A stretch of DNA of 20,391 bases from Christensenella sp. UBA3798 (GTDB lineage: Bacteria > Bacillota > Clostridia > Christensenellales > CAG-1252). Location of the stretch: NCBI GenBank assembly GCA_002368735.1, contig DFEQ01000082.1, forward strand, positions 5,084 through 25,474. Reading direction: 5' to 3'. Below the pieces are notes generated by a model. That model saw only the letters and a program-made list of their open reading frames with translations, did not search any database and was not told the origin of the DNA. Shown here piece after piece: positions 13,945-19,555 of the stretch. The position numbers and the translations under genes are program-made. How positions within the stretch are numbered: position 1 is the stretch's first letter; each line of letters starts with the position of its first letter.

Positions 13945-14070
13945 AAGACCGAGTATAACCGCACATCTACTTTGTTTCTGTCTTCAAAACAGCGCAGTTA
14001 CGTACAAGGAGTACGCGCCTGCGCTGTTTTTTGACGTGCCTCGTATCTGCACGATTCTCCTCGGTCTTTT
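13943..14070 (+). repeat. Two-tier structured element R1 at the asd stop codon (also terminator-like)
   Basis: Outer stem AAAAGACCGAG (13943-13953) pairs with CTCGGTCTTTT (14060-14070). Inner stem AAAACAGCGCAG (13986-13997) pairs with CTGCGCTGTTTT (14019-14030). The apical hairpin is CGTAC-AAGGA-GTACG (14001-14015). Internal loops contain CGCACATCTACTTTGTTTCTG and CCTCGTATCTGCACGATTC. Six T follow the inner stem and six the outer, so it likely terminates asd. The same layout with other stem sequences is found on the minus strand at 19427-19555. Confidence 0.9.
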
Positions 14071-14088
14071 TTCTATAACGTTATAAAA

Positions 14089-14130
14089 CCATCCACAATT
14101 CCTAATTCATCATTCCTAATTAAAAAGGCG
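14089..14130. repeat. ATTCCTA heptamer repeat, copy 2
   Basis: It starts CCATCCACAATTCCTAATTC and ends TAATTAAAAAGGCG, matching 6245-6293 except for point changes and one missing 7-base unit. Confidence 0.8.
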
Positions 14131-14144
14131 ATATTCCACGAGCG

Positions 14145-14178
14145 CCCATAAGAATTTAATCAATTCTTCTGGGACCCC
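14145..14178 (+). repeat. CCCC-hairpin-GGGGACCCC element, copy b
   Basis: CCCA T AAGAATT, loop TAATC, AATTCTT C TGGG, then ACCCC. The layout equals copy a at 6166 with a different stem; the clamp pair has changed on both sides (CCCA/TGGG), which is compensatory. Confidence 0.75.
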
Positions 14179-14206
14179 AACGGCAGCTTTCGCTAACTAT
14201 TTCATC

Positions 14207-14244
14207 AAAGGGCAGTTTCCACAAGGAGTACGCGCCTGCCCTTT
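14207..14244 (+). repeat. Inner-stem module of a degenerate structured element (R2)
   Basis: AAAGGGCAG (14207-14215) pairs with CTGCCCTTT (14236-14244) around a loop containing ACAAGGAGTACGCGC, identical over 15 bases to R1. The left half of the apical CGTAC is lost. Downstream, CTGCACCACTCTCC (14303-14316) matches the 3' internal-loop sequence of R1 in degenerate form. The outer stem is not found. Confidence 0.75.
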
Positions 14245-14255
14245 TCTTCAACCGA

Positions 14256-14285
14256 GGTCCCCGAGAAATAACAGATTTCTTGGGG
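14256..14285 (-). repeat. CCCC-hairpin-GGGGACC element, copy c (inverted)
   Basis: On the minus strand: CCCC A AGAAAT, loop CTGTT, ATTTCT C GGGG, then ACCTC. It is the inverse of copy b and together they bracket the R2 inner stem; GGGACC of b is complementary to GGTCCC of c. Confidence 0.7.
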
Positions 14286-14460
14286 TGGCATCGCGCTTGT
14301 CTCTGCACCACTCTCCGCACTCGCACTTTTTGAAATTAGATCGAGCTTCGGCAATGGACCCTTCTCTGCTGTCTTTTTTCAAAAAAAAGCGAGGATCACC
14401 TCTGACGGTCTTTTGCCGATATTTACTTATCGCTTCCCTTGCCTTTTTTGAGAGAAAAAA

Positions 14461-14497
14461 GTTTAAAAAGATCCACGGATCGATCCCGTGGATCTTT
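14461..14497 (-). terminator. Terminator of the LRR lipoprotein gene
   Basis: AAAGATCCACGG (14467-14478) pairs with CCGTGGATCTTT (14486-14497), a 12-bp stem. On the minus strand it is followed by TTAAAC and a further T-run. Confidence 0.85.
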
Positions 14498-14526
14498 CGT
14501 TGTGTTTCTACGAAACTTTTCTCCCG

Positions 14527-15837
14527 TTACTCTCCTTTCGCGATATCGCCGCCGATACAGTGAACGGTATAATTGCCGGAGTCTCTATCCCAGGACATGG
14601 TTTTTTCTATATTCACCCATTGCTCTTTCGTCCCTTGGAAGTTGATGGAGGTCAAACTCGTGCAACCGGAAAAAGCATAGGAGTCGATACTTGTTACACT
14701 GCTCGGAATAGTGACGTCAGTCAGCCCCGTACATCCTTGAAACGCCGACATCCCTATGCTCGTAACGCCGCTAGGCAAGGTCACACGGGTTATTTCCGCA
14801 AGTATGCTGAAAGCCCCTACGCCCACACTCGTCGTGCCATCGGGAATGACTATCTCCCCCGCGACCTTATTGCCGTCTACATACAGAGCGCTCCCCGCGG
14901 GGAACCCTTCGAAATTTACGTTTCCGCACCACTCCAAAAGCGTCCCCTGATAATAAACGGAAAGCGATCCCGACCGAGGCGCGCCGAACGTATTCAGGCA
15001 CGCCTTGATACTTTTCGGCAAAGTGAGAGAGGTCAGATCGTGACCGCTTGAAGACAGGAGACCCAACCCCACTACCCCGTCGGGAATTGTGAGAGAGGTG
15101 GTTTCAGCCGACAAATTTATCCAAAGATCCATTCCTTCTTCGGGCGCTTCCAGAGTCGCCAATGCGTCGTAGTCGAAAAACTCCATTTTGCAACGAAACA
15201 GCTTAATTTTTATCGAAGCGACGGAATACTCCGGCCCGGGCGCATCGGTTTGTATCGTAGTTAAAGTGCGTACGGGTCCCGTTTCGGAATAATAGAGCAA
15301 TTGATAACTCAGGGCTCCTGCGCCTTCGACGGTGGGCGTCCATCCTTCAAAAGTGCGTAGCGCCGTGCATCCTTCGAGCGCATCGGCTGCGGCACGGGTA
15401 TCGACGTTGTACGGGAGTGTGAAGGAGGTCAAGGCGGTACAATCGGCAAAGGCTTTTGCCCCGATCCGCGTAATACTTTCCGGAATGACGACTTCTTCTA
15501 TGTTCGCATTGCCCATAAACCCTTTGTTCTTCACTTCGGTTACGGCAACTTCGTTATGCTCGGAAGGGATCTCCAACCGTTTGGGAATCACCCCCTCGCC
15601 CGCGCTGATACGATACGTTCCGTCCTGCAACAGCTCGAACACGAAGGGCTCTTCCTTTAAAATGGTATCACTTGTCGTACCGGTATCCCCCGTCGGATCG
15701 GAAGCACCGGCAGGATCGGCAAATCCATTCATCGACTCGTTTACGAGCTCCGTTTGTGTCGATCCATCATTTTGGCAGCAGGCAAAAACAAGCGTAATAA
15801 GCAGGCAAATCATTATGACGACAAAAATCTTTTTCAT
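14527..15837 (-). CDS. BspA-like leucine-rich-repeat lipoprotein
   Basis: This 436-residue protein starts with a lipoprotein signal (MKKIFVVIMICLLITLVFAC, next residue also Cys, so C20 or C21 is the anchor), then a Ser/Thr/Gly/Asp-rich linker to about residue 60. LRR_5 (Treponema/BspA type) repeats follow: one block at about 84-165 (IPESITRIGAKAFADCTALTSF), a degenerate middle and a clear block at about 328-412 (IPDGTTSVGVGAF; LPSGVTSIGMSAFQGCTGLT; IPSSVTSIDSYAFSGCTSLT). It should be exported and membrane-anchored, with an adhesion or protein-binding role likely in this family. GGAGG lies 8 bases before the ATG. Two sigma-A promoters (15902-15930 and 16003-16031) precede it, the distal one overlapping an apparent XRE operator. 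Its base composition is less GC-rich than its neighbours. Confidence 0.88.
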   Translation of the reverse strand: MKKIFVVIMICLLITLVFACCQNDGSTQTELVNESMNGFADPAGASDPTGDTGTTSDTILKEEPFVFELLQDGTYRISAGEGVIPKRLEIPSEHNEVAVTEVKNKGFMGNANIEEVVIPESITRIGAKAFADCTALTSFTLPYNVDTRAAADALEGCTALRTFEGWTPTVEGAGALSYQLLYYSETGPVRTLTTIQTDAPGPEYSVASIKIKLFRCKMEFFDYDALATLEAPEEGMDLWINLSAETTSLTIPDGVVGLGLLSSSGHDLTSLTLPKSIKACLNTFGAPRSGSLSVYYQGTLLEWCGNVNFEGFPAGSALYVDGNKVAGEIVIPDGTTSVGVGAFSILAEITRVTLPSGVTSIGMSAFQGCTGLTDVTIPSSVTSIDSYAFSGCTSLTSINFQGTKEQWVNIEKTMSWDRDSGNYTVHCIGGDIAKGE

Positions 15838-15861
15838 CCATTTCCTCCGATCAACCTGTTT

Positions 15862-15900
15862 TTTGAAAGAAAAACAATTTTACTTTCAAACTGACAGTTT
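15862..15900. promoter_or_regulatory. Inverted repeats in the LRR-gene leader
   Basis: TTTGAAAG (15862-15869) and CTTTCAAA (15883-15890) form an 8-bp inverted repeat. AAACTGACAGTTT (15888-15900) is a 13-bp odd palindrome directly downstream of the proximal -10 box. Either could bind a regulator or fold in the leader RNA. Confidence 0.5.
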
Positions 15901-15901
15901 T

Positions 15902-15930
15902 ATTTTACCTAAAAAATCAATGAGTGTCAA
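15902..15930 (-). promoter_or_regulatory. Proximal promoter of the LRR lipoprotein gene
   Basis: Minus strand TTGACA (15925-15930), 17 bases, TAAAAT (15902-15907). The leader is about 57 nt. Confidence 0.8.
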
Positions 15931-16002
15931 ATGTAAGGAATATTCGTCAGACGATGGCGTTCGTTCTCTCTCATGCCCGATCAAAACGCATCGTCATAAT
16001 AA

Positions 16003-16031
16003 ATTGTAATATAGAATATTCTATATGTCAA
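16003..16031 (-). promoter_or_regulatory. Distal LRR-gene promoter with a palindrome filling its spacer
   Basis: Minus strand TTGACA (16026-16031), 17 bases, TACAAT (16003-16008). The spacer lies within the palindrome ATATAGAATATTCTATAT, so a protein bound there would block RNA polymerase. Confidence 0.8.
16009..16026. promoter_or_regulatory. Operator 1, 18-bp perfect palindrome
   Basis: ATATAGAATATTCTATAT lies between the -35 and -10 boxes of the distal minus-strand promoter. A related half-site pair recurs at 16040-16053. It is the probable binding site of the adjacent XRE protein. Confidence 0.75.
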
Positions 16032-16039
16032 GAAGAAAA

Positions 16040-16053
16040 ATAGAAAATTCTAT
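16040..16053. promoter_or_regulatory. Operator 2, ATAGAA-AA-TTCTAT
   Basis: It shares the ATAGAA/TTCTAT half-sites with operator 1; centres are 29 bp apart. It immediately precedes and partly overlaps the TACAAT (16053-16058) that is the best -10 box for the XRE gene. Confidence 0.7.
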
Positions 16054-16064
16054 ACAATAGGGGT

Positions 16065-16274
16065 ATGGAAGACTTGGAGTTCAAAGAGATCTTGGAAGAA
16101 TTCTTGCTACTGAAAGGACTGACGCAGGTGGCTTTTGCCGCCAAGATCGGTGTCAAACAAAGTCAAGTCAGCGAATGGCTCCGCGGCAAAGCGAAGCCCG
16201 GCTACGATATTTTGAAAAGAATGGCGCTCGCATTTGACGTTTCAGCCGACTATTTCCTCGGAATAAAAGACTGA
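16065..16274 (+). CDS. Small XRE/Cro-family HTH regulator
   Basis: This 69-residue protein is a single lambda-repressor-like helix-turn-helix: LTQVAFAAKIGVKQSQVSEW (about residues 19-38) carries the turn and recognition helix, and AFDVSADYFLGIKD closes the domain. There is no sensor or dimerisation domain. The two palindromes upstream, one in the divergent lipoprotein promoter and one at its own -10 box, suggest it represses both itself and the LRR gene. TACAAT at 16053-16058 places the transcript start at about the ATG, so the mRNA may be leaderless; AGGGG is only 1 base from the ATG and too close to serve as a normal ribosome site. Confidence 0.88.
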   Translation: MEDLEFKEILEEFLLLKGLTQVAFAAKIGVKQSQVSEWLRGKAKPGYDILKRMALAFDVSADYFLGIKD

Positions 16275-16290
16275 ATGTAGTTTTGAAAAA

Positions 16291-16338
16291 ATCCCCCTCT
16301 CCCGCTAACGCGGCAGACGATCCCCCTTTGTAAAGGGT
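16291..16338. repeat. Composite hairpin repeat after the XRE gene
   Basis: ATCCCCCTCTCC is followed by CCGC-TAAC-GCGG, then GATCCCC and CCCTTT-GT-AAAGGG. It looks like a dispersed intergenic repeat rather than a dedicated terminator, but only one copy is present here. Confidence 0.5.
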
Positions 16339-16370
16339 GAAAAAAAGGAGCCCTGCAGGCAACCCTTTTC

Positions 16371-16482
16371 TTCTCGCAACGCGAGAAATATCACTTGTCC
16401 GTAGGACAAATAGCACTGCCGAAGGCAATATCACTTGCCGCATTGCGGCAAATATCACGCAAAGAAATCTTTATTTCTTTGC
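16371..16482 (-). repeat. Mini-hairpin array, GTGATAT spacers, capped by the oxidoreductase stop codon
   Basis: Plus-strand order: TTCTCGC-AAC-GCGAGAA, TTGTCC-GTA-GGACAA, TGCC-GAA-GGCA, TTGCCGC-ATT-GCGGCAA and GCAAAGAAA/TTTCTTTGC (16459-16482). Spacers are ATATCAC (16388, 16428, 16452) and one ATAGCAC (16410). The last hairpin includes the final codons and the TAA stop (16471-16473) of the minus-strand oxidoreductase. The first hairpin and its CCTTTTC flank match those of the array at 6691. Confidence 0.9.
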
Positions 16483-17817
16483 ATCAAGGTACGCTCTGCG
16501 TATCTCCCCTGCGGCGGCGCGCATAAAGGCGTCGTACTGCCCTTTCCAGGTGGCGACCTTTGTTTTGTCGTACTTCACGGGGAGGGTGCGGGTGAGGAGG
16601 TAGGCGCGGACGGCGCGATTGAAGGCTTCGCGCACGGTGGTGACGATGTCCTTCCTGTGCCAGGTGGAGAGGAAGCCGCGGAAGAAGCCTCGCACGTCGA
16701 TATCCTTGATGTGCGCCTTGTCGAAGGTGGCGAGGGCGACGACGCCCTTGTCGAAGAGTCCCGAAGTAAAGATAAAGTCGAGGTCCTCGGGCGAGAGCGC
16801 CTCGATCGCCTGACGGAAGACGTACTGCGCGGCGTAGTAGGCGCCGAAGCGCTTGACGAAGAGGAGGGTGTATTTCCACAAATACTCCGCCGTAAAGGGG
16901 GCGTCCTTGAGTTCGCGAATGACCGAGACGAGGTCCATCGCCGCTTTCAGCGAGACCTCGATCCCCGAGCCGCAGAAAGGCTGCGTCATAAAGGCGGCGT
17001 TGCCAATGACGGCGTAGCCGTCCGCCGCGAGCACGCCGAGGGGATAGCGAAGAGGCACGCACTCCTTGCGGGTGGAGAGGAGTTCCCCGCCGAGAGCGGG
17101 GTTATGCGCGCGAAGGAAATCGAGAGCCTTCGCCTTCCCCTCCGATGTTATTTCCTCATAACTGCCGAGGAAGACGTCCATACCCCCCATATCGGGCTCG
17201 GTCTTGCACCAGGCGAGCATCAGCCCCGCGGGGTAGAGATAGACGTTGGGGCGAGGCTCCTTATCGGTACTTTCGCGCGAATAGACCTCGCGGTAGGCTA
17301 CGATATAGTCGTTTTCGTGCAGAGGATCGTTCAGGAGGAAATCGTCGGGCGTTGCGGTGCGACAGGGAGAAAAGAGCCCCGACGAGTCGATGACGAGATC
17401 GGCGTCAAGGGTCTCCTTATCGGTGACCACCCCTTTGACCGCGCCCTTCTCGATGACGAGCTCCTTCACCCTCTCTTCAAATCGAAGGGCGCAATGGGGC
17501 TCCAAGCGGGACAGAAGGAAGCGGATGAGTTTCTCGCGATGCACGTCGAGCGACTTGCCCGCGCGGTCGGGCTGCTTGATCTTGCCTTCGCCCGAGGGGG
17601 CGTAATAATTGAGAACTTGTTTGGGGATGACGGCGTCCTCGGGAACATCAAGTCCTACGTCCGTAAAGGTCGTAGGTTCGACCGAGTCGTACCAAGGATA
17701 GCCGAGGTCCTCCCTTCGGCGCGCCTCGATGACGGTGACGTTATAACCCATTTCGGAGAGGGGTTTCGCGGCGTACAAACCGCCGATCCCCGCGCCGATG
17801 ACGATGATCTTTCTCAT
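16471..17817 (-). CDS. FAD-dependent oxidoreductase, geranylgeranyl-reductase/halogenase-like
   Basis: This 448-residue flavoprotein has an N-terminal Rossmann GAGIGG (8-13) with E31 ending the second strand (VIEAR), binding the FAD ADP part. VIDSSG (142-147) fits the second FAD motif of the p-hydroxybenzoate hydroxylase superfamily. The third motif, normally GD-AA----P--G-G, appears as GNAAF then QPFCGSG (272-285), with Asn replacing Asp. The C-terminal 140 residues have no recognised domain. Relatives include geranylgeranyl reductases, halogenases and lycopene cyclases; the substrate cannot be told. AGAGGT lies 9 bases before the ATG, and a TATAAT box is in the 50-bp gap after the MATE gene. 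The stop codon lies in a hairpin of the array at 16371-16482. Confidence 0.75.
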   Translation of the reverse strand: MRKIIVIGAGIGGLYAAKPLSEMGYNVTVIEARRREDLGYPWYDSVEPTTFTDVGLDVPEDAVIPKQVLNYYAPSGEGKIKQPDRAGKSLDVHREKLIRFLLSRLEPHCALRFEERVKELVIEKGAVKGVVTDKETLDADLVIDSSGLFSPCRTATPDDFLLNDPLHENDYIVAYREVYSRESTDKEPRPNVYLYPAGLMLAWCKTEPDMGGMDVFLGSYEEITSEGKAKALDFLRAHNPALGGELLSTRKECVPLRYPLGVLAADGYAVIGNAAFMTQPFCGSGIEVSLKAAMDLVSVIRELKDAPFTAEYLWKYTLLFVKRFGAYYAAQYVFRQAIEALSPEDLDFIFTSGLFDKGVVALATFDKAHIKDIDVRGFFRGFLSTWHRKDIVTTVREAFNRAVRAYLLTRTLPVKYDKTKVATWKGQYDAFMRAAAGEIRRAYLDAKK

Positions 17818-17859
17818 TCGTATATACCTCTAAATCAAATGCCGATGGGGCTATATATC

Positions 17860-17865
17860 ATTATA
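17860..17865 (-). promoter_or_regulatory. Possible -10 box for the oxidoreductase gene
   Basis: A perfect TATAAT lies on the minus strand 42 bases before the start codon, but no good -35 box is at the right distance, so it is a weak or activator-dependent promoter at best. Confidence 0.4.
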
Positions 17866-17867
17866 CC

Positions 17868-19223
17868 TTATTTTTCGCCTTCCTGCACGGTGGAAATATG
17901 CGGAAGCGGCTTCTTCTTCACAAAGCAGAAGGCAACGGAGAGGACGAGGGCGACCCCCCAACCGATGGGCCACGCCCACCATATCCCGCGCGAACCGAGA
18001 TAGGTGGAGGCGAGGGCAAAGGCGAGCCCCACGCGAAGCGCGAGGTCGGTGAAAGTGCTGACCATAAAGAGCCCCATCCTCTCTTCTCCGCGCAGCACGC
18101 CGTCTGCGACGAGCTTCCCCGAGATCATCACGTAGAAGGGGGCGACGGTGGTCAAAAAGTCGTGCCCCACCTCGATGGCTTCGCGACTTTCACGGTTCAA
18201 GAAAAGCAGCATGATATCGCGGTTAAAGAAGAAATACACAAAGAAGAAGAGGAGCCCTATCGCCGCCGCGATGATGGCGCCGTACAAGAAGCCGCCCTTC
18301 ACGCGGTCCTCCTTCCCCGCCGCGACGTTCTGCGCGGTGTAGTTGGAAACGCCGTTGCCGACCTGGTGCATACCGGTGACCGCGAAGTTATTGAACTTCA
18401 CCGAGGCGGCGTATCCCGCGATGGTGGCGGTACCGAAGGAATTGATGAGCCCCTGCAGGACGATATTCCCTACCGAAATGAAACTCTGTTGCAGCGTACT
18501 GGGCACCCCGACGATCAAAAAGTCCCTAAAAGCTCCCTTAGAGAATAGCTTCGGCTTCTCCTCGGTCTTGACCTTTCGGAGGATCCGATAGAGAGCGATC
18601 CCCGCCGCAACGGCGGAGGCGCCTTGACAGATAAAGGTAGCCCAAGCGACGCCGCTGACGCCCATGTGAAAGACCGCGACGAAGAGGATATCCATTAGGA
18701 CGTTCGCGATGGAGGAGACGACGAGAAAGATAAAGGGGGTCATCGAGTCGCCGAGCGCGGCGAAGATGCCGGTGGAAACGTTATAGAAAAAGAGGAATAA
18801 AAGCCCCGCGAGGTAGATATAGAGGTAGGAAAGGCTGTCACCGAGTATCTCCGCGGGGGTATTGAGCGCCACGAGGAGAGGTCGAGCCGACAAAAAGCCC
18901 ACGAGCATCAGGACGATGGTCACCGCGAGGGTGGAAAGGAGCGATGTATTGATGGCGCTCTTCATCTCGGTATAATTGCCCGCGCCGTAGTTCTTCGCCG
19001 TGACGATGGAGGCACCCATATTGCATCCAAAGGCGAAGGCGAGCAGGACGAGGGTGATCTCGTAACTATTGCCCACCGCCGCGAGAGCCTCTTCCCCCAC
19101 GAACTTCCCTACCACCACGCTGTCCGCGATGTTGTATATCTGCTGGAATACCACACTCAAAAAGAGAGGTAATATATACCTCAGCAATACCCTATGCGGT
19201 TTTCCGACAGTTAAGTTTATCAT
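17868..19223 (-). CDS. MATE-family efflux transporter
   Basis: From the chosen ATG the protein is 451 residues, the normal MATE length, with about 12 TM segments in two homologous halves. Diagnostic stretches are LPLFLSVVFQQIYNIADSVVVGKFVGEEALAAVGNS near the N-terminus (given here only as LFLSVVFQQIYNIADSVVVG), FGCNMGASIVTAKNYGAGN and, in the second half, VGVPSTLQQSFISVGN. Such proteins export drugs or metabolites by Na+ or H+ antiport. The frame stays open upstream to 19352, but those codons are repeat-like sequence unlike any MATE N-terminus, so I start at MINLTVGKP; AGAGAG just before it is a poor ribosome site. It lies 50 bp before the oxidoreductase on the same strand. Confidence 0.92.
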   Translation of the reverse strand: MINLTVGKPHRVLLRYILPLFLSVVFQQIYNIADSVVVGKFVGEEALAAVGNSYEITLVLLAFAFGCNMGASIVTAKNYGAGNYTEMKSAINTSLLSTLAVTIVLMLVGFLSARPLLVALNTPAEILGDSLSYLYIYLAGLLFLFFYNVSTGIFAALGDSMTPFIFLVVSSIANVLMDILFVAVFHMGVSGVAWATFICQGASAVAAGIALYRILRKVKTEEKPKLFSKGAFRDFLIVGVPSTLQQSFISVGNIVLQGLINSFGTATIAGYAASVKFNNFAVTGMHQVGNGVSNYTAQNVAAGKEDRVKGGFLYGAIIAAAIGLLFFFVYFFFNRDIMLLFLNRESREAIEVGHDFLTTVAPFYVMISGKLVADGVLRGEERMGLFMVSTFTDLALRVGLAFALASTYLGSRGIWWAWPIGWGVALVLSVAFCFVKKKPLPHISTVQEGEK

Positions 19224-19256
19224 CTCTCTATAATATGCGGCAGCGGATAGCGATGC

Positions 19257-19300
19257 TTTTATAATTCGGAATGCGGAATCATTTAATTGGGAATGATGGC
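19257..19300. repeat. Degenerate GGAATGCGGAAT repeat upstream of the MATE gene
   Basis: TTATAATTCGGAATGCGG, ATCATTTAATTGGGAATGATGG is loosely related to the ATTCCTA repeats, read on the other strand; GGAATGCGGAAT also occurs inverted near 6439-6452. It is a decayed intergenic repeat. Confidence 0.4.
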
Positions 19301-19322
19301 GCGCTTCGCCGCGAAGAACAAA

Positions 19323-19370
19323 AATCGGCGGTGGAGAGTGGTGCAGCAGCAATCACCCGACCCGCCTATT
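19323..19370 (-). repeat. Short version (R4) of the two-tier element
   Basis: On the minus strand AATAGGCGG pairs with CCGCCGATT (one mismatch) around a loop holding CTGCACCACTCTCC, the conserved 3' internal-loop sequence that also precedes the 3' outer arm in R1. The inner stem and the AAGGA loop are absent. Confidence 0.6.
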
Positions 19371-19426
19371 CGCTCCGAAAAAACAAACGTTACCTCCTTT
19401 ATCGACCTGAAAGCATATTCACTCGT

Positions 19427-19555
19427 ATTTGGTGGCGAAGAAGGGTTGCAGATGCGAGGCTCGACAAGGGGCGACGAATGAGCGTACTCCTTGTACGTGA
19501 TTTCGCCGCCCCGTAGTCAGGAACAAAGCAGATGCGCCGTTATTCGCCACCAAAT
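19427..19555 (-). repeat. Two-tier structured element R3 at the acyl-CoA synthetase stop codon
   Basis: Minus strand: outer stem ATTTGGTGGCGAA (19555-19543) pairs with TTCGCCACCAAAT (19439-19427), 13 bp. Inner stem GGGGCGGCGAA pairs with TTCGTCGCCCC (19512-19502 with 19478-19468) with one G-U. The apex is CGTAC-AAGGA-GTACG (19497-19483). Internal loops contain CGCATCTGCTTTGTTCCTG and CCTCGCATCTGCA, aligning with R1. The first base of the outer stem is the last base of the TGA stop codon. Confidence 0.9.

Noticed and set aside
19224..19352. N-terminal extension of the MATE protein from 19352
   Set aside because: The 43 extra residues come from repeat-like intergenic DNA and do not match MATE N-termini; ATG 19223 gives the usual length.
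19388..19400. AAAGGAGGT ribosome site on the minus strand
   Set aside because: No ATG or GTG follows at proper distance, and the only TTG frame stops after six codons.
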